Source: Dermacentor variabilis (lineage: Eukaryota > Arthropoda > Arachnida > Ixodida > Ixodidae). From it: 64,000 nt of DNA. Location: positions 37,113,277-37,177,276 of the forward strand of contig NC_134569.1 of assembly GCF_050947875.1 (NCBI RefSeq), written 5' to 3'. Positions 41,706 to 50,791 of the stretch are shown piece by piece; positions within the stretch are counted from its first letter, which is position 1; the number at the start of each line of letters is the position of its first letter. The position numbers and the translations under genes are program-made. Below the pieces are notes generated by a model that had not been told where the DNA came from, did not search any database, and saw only the letters and a program-made list of their open reading frames with translations.

Positions 41706-41768
<63 letters not shown>

Positions 41769-41973
41769 GAGGTCCCGTGGCAACTCTGCGGCTGTAAAAA
41801 CGTTGTAGTTGAGGATTCCAAGTGTTTACCTCCCTTAACGTGCACCACGAGTGCTTTTTCATTCCACCACAATCTGAATGCGGCCGCTGCAACCGGGAGT
41901 CGGACCCCGTGGACCAAGTGCTCAGCAGCACAACGCCATCCCCATGTCAGAGAATCACAACGGCGGGAGACGA
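41705..41973 (-). mobile_element. tRNA-derived SINE, minus strand, with TTTA tail
   Basis: On the minus strand the B box GGGGTCCGACTCCC (41895-41908) and the head GGCGTTGTGCTGCTGAGCAC are recognisable, followed by a shortened body with GGTGCACGTTAAGGGAGGT. The 3' end passes into a (TAAA)n tail, seen on the plus strand as 16 TTTA units at 41705-41768. The unusually long tail probably expanded after insertion. Confidence 0.8.
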
Positions 41974-43467
41974 CATTTCACCATGGCGATAGCTAGCAGC
42001 GCACGTGGCAAGTGTATTGCAAACTAAAACACCCGTAGCCTGCACGACAGAGGACGCGCTATACGTCGATGATCTAAGTGGCTTCGAAAGTGTCTTTACA
42101 ACAATACTTGAGCTCGAGTTGTTCTAACAGAATGCGTTCAGGCATGTGAATATCAGTTGTTCGCTCGAACGGCTGATGCTTGTCGCCAGCAAAAAACGCA
42201 TCTAGCCGCCAATAAGATGGGCTCCCAGAAGGCTAGACCGCGCCCGTTCATTATTTTACAGCTCTTTCTTAAGGCAAGATAACATTTCTTGTAATTATGA
42301 AACCGAGGGCAGAGTGTTCTCCTTCAAACCCGCTTAACGGCATTAAATTGCAGACAACGCACCCTTTGTAACTATAATATTTTTTTAGAGCCTTGCGCCA
42401 CGAATGAGCGAGTCTTAATCATTGAGTGCATATAGATGCGGTAAGCGTGGGTTCACTGCAACTGATTTTTAGTGCCAAGAAGTTACTACGTTTGATCACG
42501 TCTTGTAACCCGTGCACAAGTGCTATAACCACGAACCGCCATCACCGATAGATGATTGGAGAGAATCACGAACGGAACACTCAATTCGGCGTGCCGCAGC
42601 AAACAGAGGCACTAATGCAAACACGAAAGCGAAGATCAACGACCACTGGGAGAAGCGACAATAATCACGGGCCGTCTGATGCAGAGTGGGAGACAGCGAT
42701 AGTGAGCGAAATTGAGGGGGAGGGGGGGCACAGAACGGCCACATTAAGAGAGAAAGAGAGAGAAGTGGGGGGAAGGGGGGTGAGCACACACGCAAGGCAT
42801 CCCTCGTTCGTACCCCACAGCCCATAGCAGCGGCTGCCCGGCTTACTTGTGCGTGCACGGAAGCCACACGCAGACCAGAGAGGCACCGGTGGTCCCCCTA
42901 GGGGTGCGCAAAGCGCGTGGACCGTAATGGCCAATGCGTGTTTGGCATGCCGCAAAAGAAGAGGAAACAAGCGAGCCGAGAGAGAGATGCGGCATGCCCG
43001 ACACGCGCGGCGCCGAATGTGCGCGCGTTTACGTAGGGTCGGTCCCGCATCAAGCGCCGCGACGTGTTGTCGTCGAGTTGTTGTGCTCGCGGTACACGCG
43101 ACGCAGGCACCGCGCGGGCGGCGTCCACCAGCAAAAAGACGACGGTGAGAAGCCCGGAATGGTCCCCACGTGCGCGCTCGTCGTCGGGTCAGGTGGATGC
43201 GTCGACGCTGTTCATACCGAGGTGCGCGATTTCCTGCTCTCTCTTTTCTGCTTCCTCTTCGTTTCTTCTCCCTCACGTTGTTTGGCGCCGTATCCACCCG
43301 TTCGCGCCTGCGAACTGCTTCGCTCACCGAACAAGAAATACCAGCTTTTGTTATCTGCGTACTCTGATAGCAAGGCAATGTTATGCCTTGCTTTCATCGG
43401 CTCGCTCAAAGAGCTGTTGGAAAAAAAATGTCGGCATATGTTTGTGAATCTACTATAAAAAGTTATT
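41974..43467. other. No gene recognised
   Basis: 42520-43370 is GC-rich and has a minus-strand frame of 237 codons and several overlapping plus-strand frames. The products are Arg/Ala/Pro-rich without motifs, typical of chance frames. Confidence 0.5.
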
Positions 43468-43708
43468 TAATTATTTCGGGGTTTTGTGTGCCAACGGTAT
43501 TATTACGAGGCGGCCGTAGGAGGAAAGGGGATATTCATTTTGACCAGCTGCATTTCTTTAACATGCACCTAAAGCTATAGGCACACGAGCGTTTTTCGCA
43601 TTTCGAAGTGCGGCCGCGGAAATGCGGTCGGCCGCGGCTGCCGGGAAATCGAGCCCGCGACCTCGCGCTTAATAGCGCAACGACATATGCCCCACCACCG
43701 CGGCGGGT
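43468..43708 (-). mobile_element. tRNA-derived SINE, Ruka-like, minus strand
   Basis: On the minus strand, CCGCCGCGGTGGTGGGGCATAT begins the head near 43708, GGGCTCGATTTCC is the B box (43643-43655), and the body (GCGAAAAACGCTCGTGTGCC, TTAGGTGCATGTTAAAG) and end (GGCACACAAAACCCCGAAAT) follow in family order. Confidence 0.88.
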
Positions 43709-44264
43709 GCGAATGTTTGTGTGTGCTTGCCGTATAACAACCCCACCTTTCCTTAAGCCATGGATGCTTTGTGTGTGAAGCTGTACGTGAACGCTTCCCG
43801 CTCAAAAGAAACCAGATTGCTTTGAAATTAAAGGCTTCATACGCCACGCTTCATAACTGTTCTTGCTACATGGCTCCGCTGATATTATTCGGCACAAAAA
43901 TCCGCATTAAAAGTAGTTCTTCAATAGTGAATAGACGTGTTTCAGGGATGGAATGTTCATGAACGGTGCCTAGCCATTCACGCTTCAGATGTACTCTCCC
44001 GGAGCCTGGGAGCATTCGCACAATCTCGTCAGCGATGATCTACGACTGCTCACGCCATGTAACGCACAGAAAATTGTATGTTACTCTGATTAAGCCTGAA
44101 TTGGAACATTCAATCTAGACGGGTACGCAGATGCCCTGTAAAGCGGATTCCATGCGGCTTGAGACCGAATAGAACCCGGCAACGCTGGATTCCGATACTT
44201 GCGCTCCACCGGCTGCAAAAGCAAACATTTGGAACGCATCCTTCTTTCACCATAGCCGCTAAGT
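43709..44264. other. No gene recognised
   Basis: Spacer between two SINE copies of opposite orientation. Confidence 0.6.
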
Positions 44265-44390
44265 TACCCGCCGCGGTTACTTAGCGTCTACGGTGCTTCG
44301 CTGTTAAGCACGAGGTCAGGGGATGAAATCCTGACTGCGGCGGCCACCACGGCCCCCACTATGGTGGACCTTATAATAAAATCGTGCTTT
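44265..44390 (+). mobile_element. tRNA-derived SINE, internally deleted
   Basis: TTACCCGCCGCGGTTACTTAGCG starts the head, GGGGATGAAATCC (44320-44331) is the B box and GCGGCGGCCACC follows. The body then jumps to CCACTATGGTGGACCTTATAATAAAATCGTG, so about 90 bases of the usual body are missing. Confidence 0.78.
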
Positions 44391-44754
44391 TCGCATGCAA
44401 TATCCCAGAATTCATCACGTGGTTCCCACGCACAAATCATCGCTTAAAGTGTTATCTGAATAACTAGCACGTGGGACTCAGCTCATACCTATAACACGTT
44501 GCATAGATCGCAGTCAACGCTGGGGAAGCTACGCAATAGTTCGGTCAAGAAAAGTTATCCCTCTGCGCGTTCCGTCCATGCTTCGCTGCGCGCCAACAGC
44601 GTTCGCTCGCGCAAACATGCACGTCAGGCTCCTCGCAACACGCTTCAAATGAAAAACCCCTAAATTAACAACAAAAATAGAAATTATCTAAACCAACACA
44701 TTAGAGTGTGTTGGTTTCTAAGGATGAAAACTTGTTTTATTCAATACTGAGCCT

Positions 44755-45235
44755 ACACAAGAAAGCCGGTAGGTCCCACGCCCTGTGAGAATCCATGTTA
44801 TCCGAAGCCGTGTGCGGGGAGCCTACCAAGTTAGCGAAATGACCATGAGAGCATCAGGACGTAGGCGGCTGTTTCGTAACCTACATGACCAGCATGTCAT
44901 AACATTCATCTCATGACCAATTATTTACTTTAGTCATGCACTCTTGTAATACTATGCCAACTTTGGTACGTATACCGATGTAACGAAACGACCATGAAAG
45001 CACCAAGATGTAGGCGGCTGTTTTATGACCTACATGACACGCATGTCGTGACATTAATGTCACGGTCTATTATTTATGTCCTTCATACAGTCTTGTCATA
45101 CTATGCCAATGTTGGTACATACCGAGGTAACGATACGGCCATGAGGGCACCAAGACGTAGGTGTCCAGATAGGTAGATATATACAGTCATAGTGGCAAAT
45201 GTTCTCAAAGAAATGCTTCGCATTTAAAAACGGTT
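44755..45235 (+). repeat. Dispersed repeat with ~148-bp tandem units
   Basis: GACCATGAG..GCA..AGGACGTAGGCGGCTG recurs at 44841, 44990 and 45137 (spacings 149 and 147), giving about 2.25 units between 44832 and 45170. Each unit is rich in CATGAC/GTCATG motifs. The second holds the perfect 16-base palindrome GTGACATTAATGTCAC at 45048-45063. The leader 44771-44833 is shared with 31612-31690. Confidence 0.82.
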
Positions 45236-47057
45236 GCAAATATTCGCAGTCAAGAAACATGGAACTATATCCAAGTGAAAAGGAATCCACCGCAAAAAGT
45301 CTCTCTGGCCTAACTGCTATGCATGGAACGGAACACATCTGTACGATGTAGGCGTCGCGCGATGCAAAATAGACGCGGCGACGCCAGCGTTCTCACTTTT
45401 CTATGCGCGCTGGTGCTTCTTGTGAAAATATTCATTTCATACTTGTTTTCAGTTACGAATGCAGAATGCGCGTGCGCTCCTTTCCTTTTACTGCTTATAG
45501 GTTTTCTTTTTTGTTACCTTTTTACACAAATGCGCCATAACCAGACCACTTTTTGTGGATTTGCCTCACACCAGCGATATCGGTGGCTTTTGTTAGTCAA
45601 GGTCACCGCAAAATTTTGGAAAACGTCAGCAAACGAAAACATTTCCTGTGATGCTCTGAAAATGCTGGATTTAACCAAACGATGCAGTGAGGCGGAATCG
45701 ATGCGCACTATTATGTGTATATTTCAGTTTCGTTTCTTTACTATTACTGCAGGCGACATGAAGCCTGCGATAGCTTTCCGCACTAACTTCATTATTTTAT
45801 CTGCAGAAGGCACTACGAGAACGTGCCCAGACAAGAACGGTTTCGATTATTGAACTGTCTCTAATCCGAAGCCTGAATTTCAGAGCATGAACTGTTCCCG
45901 GCAGACTTTGCCGCCGAGTTCATTTGTCACGGATTATCTCCCTGGCTTTCGGACATCTTTCTTGACTCTAAGCTGCCGTCTTCATTGTCTCGTCGCCCAC
46001 TTCCTCCTTACTGAGATATCTTCGTTTTCTTCTTCTCTTTTCCTAACAAAGCCCAATATTTGCCGAGGAACAATCTTAAACAGGCCTAGTGTTGCGCAAA
46101 CATACTTCTAATGACTTATTACCCATTGTGATACCAGATTGCTTGAGGAAACAAAAAAAAAATAATGAACTTCGCAGCCTTCTTGCGCCATAAGATGGTC
46201 AATAAACCTCGGCACACATCGTCCGAGTGTATTTTGCATAAATCTGCGGGAAGTGTAGATGCTTGCACAGAGCCCCCAGTGGCGCAGCACTGAAATAGCT
46301 TAGCATTCCTCCCCCCCCCCCCCGCCCCAGAGTGCGCGTACGCTCATTTCCCGATCTCCTTGTTAAACAATCTCAACTGCCAACTTTCATCACATAAATG
46401 AAATCTGTGCATACAGGTCGCTTTATGTGCGCAGTGGTCTAAAAGGCTTTTATGCGGCGCCAGGTTCCCGTCGGGAGGCCGCTCTGGCGCTGCTATGTGG
46501 CTGTGATAAGCCACGTATCATGTTTGCAATAATTTTTCTATGAAGCCATTAGCGCAGCCTATGGCGCGATTGTGTAAGTTCAAGCGTTTGCTCCTGTTTT
46601 TCTTTTTATCGTTTTGTGTGTTTCACTGAAGCTCTTCGACTGATGCGTAGAACGACCTTTTATTTATCTTTTCGTGCCCAATTTCCTTATGGCTACCATA
46701 TGTAGCAGGCAAACATGCTTCGTTAGAAGGCGCGCTGAACTCAATACGCCGCTGATGCGAACCGAAGGAGACGAGCATCGACACCAGGTCTCTGGAGCTT
46801 CATTTTCATGAAATCATTATTCGCAATATAGTCATCTACTTTGATTCTAACCTACGAATTCTCAAATTCTGCGTGGATTTTTTTTACGTCACCTCCTCCC
46901 TTATCTTATGTTGAACTAATCGGTTCTTGGCCAATCTCCGAAAGAGGATACGTGCCGCTAGCTAACTCTAAAGCTCTGCATACACGTATATCTAACCAAA
47001 GATTTTTCTAACTGTTCTATTCTATTCTTCTAATTCGAATGCACCAGCAACAAAGAA
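45236..47057. other. No gene recognised
   Basis: The longest frame (45323-45853, 176 codons, hydrophobic start) has no recognisable domain and a length expected by chance in this much sequence. A C run with flanking CG lies at 46308-46326. Confidence 0.5.
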
Positions 47058-48002
47058 GAAAACGTGAGATACACCTACGCAGCGGCGTACAGAGCAAAGG
47101 ACCAACTTGCTATCAGCGTGCTTGAAGCGAAGGGCGAAGAACCTACAGCCGCGTCCATACGTGCCAACAACGCGAGCACAGCAGAAAAAGAGCTGGGCAT
47201 AGCCCTGGACATCGCAACACACAGGAAGACCCGGGTTATTGTGATGACGGACTCCCAAGAAGTGTGCAGAAGGTATATGAACGGAAAGATCGGAAAGGCA
47301 GCACTTGGGGTCTTAAAAAACACCGAGATAGAAGAAGCGAACATCCTCTGGACGCCGGGACACGAATCTGTTGCGGGGAACCAGGCGGCGCACGCCGCGG
47401 CTTGCATGCATGCCGATCCATGCATACATGCCGAGCCATCTCCGACAAACAAAGAACACGAACTAACGGATGTCACAAAGATGCTGAACGCATACCCAAG
47501 AAGTACTCCGAGACTTTGGCACACCACAGTATGCAGAGGAGTCACTCCCCGCCCACACATAACAGGATGAGTAAGGAACAAGCGGTGACCTGGAGAAGAC
47601 TCCAGGCTGGCACGTACCCGCATGGAACACTGCTGCACGCCATATATCCGGGACCTACGGGCGGGGCTGCAAGTTCTGCCCGCCGGACACGCCCAGCACC
47701 CTGCGCCGCATCGTGCTGAGGTGCAGGAATAACCCAGACGTACCAGTGTCATCACCACCACCACCAGGCGATAACGCGCAGAAAGAAGCGGAACCAGAGG
47801 AAGAATTGGAAGACCAGTGGGAGGCTTTGCTGCTGACGCAAGACCTTGAAGGCCAACTACAGTTGGTGAACAGGACTCGGGCGACGGCAGCGAAACATGA
47901 CTACCGGGACTGAGGAAGTCACCCCCCTTTGGGCTCAAGTCAAAAAAGCCTGGTCCAATAATAAAGTTTATTATCTCTCTGTCTCTCTCTCTCTCTCTCT
48001 TT
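47058..48002 (+). mobile_element. 5'-truncated LINE copy with RNase H and CT tail
   Basis: The body starts inside an RNase H domain and ends with a zinc knuckle, a stop at 47911-47913, a short 3' UTR with AATAAA at 47960-47965 and a CT microsatellite tail (47975-48001). Sequence is unlike LINE copies 1 and 2, so this is a third family. No TSD could be read. Confidence 0.83.
47064..47913 (+). pseudogene. RNase H and zinc knuckle of LINE family 3
   Basis: The first frame (47064-47570) has TYAAAYRAKDQLAISVLE, where the usual first catalytic Asp is Tyr, then ASIRANNASTAEKELGIAL with the Glu, RVIVMTDSQEVC with the second Asp, and ILWTPGHESVAGNQAAHAAA at the end of the domain (GNxAAH, His in place of the last Asp as in some tick LINEs). 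A stop and frameshift follow. HNRMSKEQAVTWRRLQAGTY and the knuckle CKFC-PPDTPSTLRHIVLRC continue in other frames, and the C-terminus is WEALLLTQDLEGQLQLVN ... DYRD. The copy is inactive. Confidence 0.83.
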
Positions 48003-48207
48003 CTTCGTCCTTGTTTTGTGATTATTAGGGCACGAGGTGGGTTTCCATCGATGTAACAAGGGCTTGCCGCACAAACACGTCTTTGGCAGCTATTCGCGCT
48101 ACAAAAGTCGTGCTGCAGTATTTTCGGTTTTTTCCCCGTGTTTTACTGGGAGAGCCGCTCCCATTGCCACGGCAATGGAAGTGGAGTAGGCAGAACGCCG
48201 ACGTGAC

Positions 48208-49514
48208 ATGACTACTTCGGCAGGAACCCGCCAGAGGAAGAGAAACTACCCTCCAAGTCAAGCTGACAGTGAGGACACTGTGCTGTACTCCTGTTCATGC
48301 GATGACGGCTCAGATGATGGAGAATGCTTCGAGAGAGTGGTACACCAGAAGACCAAGAAAAGAAACATCAGCGGATGGTCTTCGTCAAGTAAGTCAACCG
48401 TCATGCCACAGCGAAGGCCATCGGTAGACATAATTCTTTCTGTGCCGGACGCACCTGCCGACAACTGCCGACAACCTCAACCGCCTTAATCAACAATGGA
48501 GGCTCTTGTCCCGGAAGAAGTCAAGGATATCAGAATTAATAATCGAAAGACCGCCTTGACTATTGACGTCCACAAACGAAGTGCAATCAATACTTTGATG
48601 GCAGTAAAACTCCTGGGCAACATAAATGTCCACTACCTCATTCTGCAGGACAAGCAAATCACGGCTGGTATCGTTTATGATATTGACGCATCAACTGGCG
48701 ACAACGACCAGCTAATTTTAATGAAGCGCGACAGATGGTGTTGCCTTGCTGCAAGCTCGGCGCCTTGATGATTCGACCTGTATAAGGCTCGTCTTTAAAG
48801 CTGACTGCCTACCATCATATGCAAAGGTCGGCCACTTTCGGCATGTGGTACGGCCTTTCGTCCGCAAACCACTTCAGTGCAGAAGGTTTCCAAGAATTGG
48901 ACACGTGAGTGCTGTCTGCCGAAATTCAACGATTTCCCACGATGTTCCGAACAACACGACACTGACACTTGCCGTGCAACGGAGCTGAAGTGCCCAAATT
49001 GTCAAGGCTCGCACGCTACCTCCTCAAAAGACTGTCCACGCGTAAAGAAGGAGCAGAAAATCTTCAGAAAAATGGCCAGAAACGGATCATTGAACAGAGC
49101 TGCTTCTGCTACGATAAGGCGGCATCGCTCCCAGAAACGAAAGTCTACGAAATCCCCTTCCGGATCAAGGAAGATGACTCGTCCGGCAACGCCACCTCCT
49201 TTCCATCTGTCTCCAATAAGAGCACGAATACCAGCGAAAAAAGCTGTCATGCTATTCATGCTTCATCAAGTGAGGTGTGGCCAGCACTGCCGAAGACATG
49301 CCACGCACCAGAGCCACAGCACATGTCTCGCAACTTAAAGTTCAATGTCACTGCAGTTGACCACATGCGAGCCAAAGATTCACAAGTAATTGCTATGCTA
49401 AAGTCACTCACGAATGTCATGCGTCTACTACTGATAAACATGGACACTCCAGCTGCTTGTAGCACACTGCAAGTACTGGACGCACTGACTCCAGTGCTTG
49501 AAAGCTTCACATAG
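48208..49514 (+). pseudogene. ORF1 (gag-like) of the near full-length LINE
   Basis: Starts at ATG 48208 (MTTSAGTRQRKRNYPPSQ) and ends at TAG 49512-49514, spread over three frames by frameshifts near 48490, 48770 and 48950. Three Cys/His motifs can be read: CRRFPRIGHVSAVC around 48876-48918 (the second Cys of the first knuckle is Phe), CSEQHDTDTC just after 48940, and CPNCQGSHATSSKDC at about 48990-49036. A basic Lys/Arg segment follows. Such proteins bind element RNA and form the ribonucleoprotein that returns to the nucleus. The ORF2 ATG lies only four bases after the stop, which suggests termination-reinitiation in the live element. Confidence 0.78.
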
Positions 49515-50174
49515 CACCATGGCCCGCCCCTCGCTGCCCTTCCACAAGGAAGTCAAGAAAGCATCTCTATTGCAGTGGAATGCCCGCGGCCTCAAATCGA
49601 GAATTTCAGACTTCAGGCACTGTCTTCGAAAACCCTTTTCCAGTCCTCGCAATTTTCGAGCCGAACGTGCAGAATATCATACGCATTTCTGTCTATTAGG
49701 CATTCATGTCCTCTACCTATGATGATGTAAGCAAGGTGATTGTATAGATCAGATGTGATCTGACATACGTGTTGCACGCAGTTCCGCGTCATGACAACCA
49801 GTACGTTTGTTTAATTGTGAAAATCAAGAAGCCTACATTCATTCTCGTGGCTGCCTACATTACTCCTTCAAGTTGCTTCGACTCTAAACGACCGCACGAC
49901 GTGCTATCAGCAACACCTGGCACTACGATTCTCACCGGAGATTTTAATGCTCACCATCTGCTTTGAAGGAGTTTGAAGATGGACTCCGGGGGAAGGAGAC
50001 TAGCATCCTTTGCCACACAGCATGACCTGTACTCCCTCAACGATGGTAGTTCGACATATTTACGAAGGCTTACATACAACAGCTGCCTATACTTGACCCT
50101 GGTTTCTCGGCGCCTTGAAAGGAACATGCAATGGTTCCCAGACATCAAATCACATGGAAGCGACCATATTCCCA

Positions 50175-50303
50175 CCTAATTAATAAAGGGAAAATGAGAC
50201 ATCCAACCAAGCGTAGCAATTTGCTACGTTTTCTTGTATGTCTTCACTTTCCCTTTATTGATTACTTCTCTCCACCTTGCGGGCTTCCGCAGAACTATTA
50301 CGT
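50175..50303 (+). mobile_element. Hairpin retroposon A inside the LINE endonuclease/RT linker
   Basis: A 129-bp insert splits the LINE after SDHIPT. The host element resumes as HIPIYLKIKGLF at 50304. CATATTCCCA is duplicated at 50165-50174 and 50304-50313. The first part (50181-50259) is an imperfect palindrome centred on T50220 with CGTAGCAA/TTGCTACG at the core and AATAAAGGG/CCCTTTATT at the outer ends. A 44-base unpaired tail with CTCTCCACCTTGCGGGC follows. Confidence 0.82.
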
Positions 50304-50655
50304 CATATTCCCATATACCTGAAGATCAAGGGACTATTTCAACACTCCACGACTCTCTGGCGAATTGACTGGTCGGCGTTCCGGTCACACAGGGAGAAAG
50401 TATGTCAGAAAGGGAACCATTCTAGTCTGGAACACGGAATTCAAAAAGCCATGCAAGAGGCTACGTGCGGTTTTCAGCCTTTCCCGAAATATGAAGAATT
50501 TGAAGCCTAACTGTAGCGACTAGGAGTGATTCGCCGGCGGGCTGAAAGAAGATACAGGAGAACTAAATCCATACACGGGCTCAGAGAGGCAAGGCGGAAG
50601 CAAACGAAGATTCAACGCCGCATCGATGCACCACAATCTCAAAGATTGAAATGAT

Positions 50656-50791
50656 CAAACATACAGCGCGAAGGGCAATGACTGCGAAGACGACATACAC
50701 AGCGCTATGTACATCGTCTTCGCAGTCCTTGTCCTTCGCGCTGTACGTTATTTTTAATTATGAATTACCAACTAGCTCAAGCAACCACCCT
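50656..50791 (+). mobile_element. Hairpin retroposon B inside the LINE
   Basis: A 136-bp insert is flanked by the identical 13-mers AGATTGAAATGAT at 50643-50655 and 50792-50804. 50662-50745 folds into a stem of 42-base arms around the axis AGCGCT (50701-50706) with about five mismatches. The unpaired 3' tail TTATTTTTAATTATGAATTA then ACCAACTAGCTC ends the insert. The axis and the TTATTTTTAAT tail are shared with the repeat at 18036-18147. Confidence 0.9.

Noticed and set aside
42665..43378. 237-codon open frame on the minus strand
   Set aside because: GC-rich region with open frames on both strands; product is Arg/Ala/Leu-rich without domain or motif, as expected by chance.
45323..45853. 176-codon frame with hydrophobic segments and possible splice acceptors (CTGCAG near 45750 and 45805), considered as an exon of a secreted tick protein
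   Set aside because: About one chance frame of this length is expected in 64 kb, the Cys pattern fits no family I can name, and no matching donor or neighbouring exon is visible.
47075..47938. 287-codon minus-strand frame
   Set aside because: It is antisense to the RNase H LINE fragment, whose plus-strand motifs are clear.
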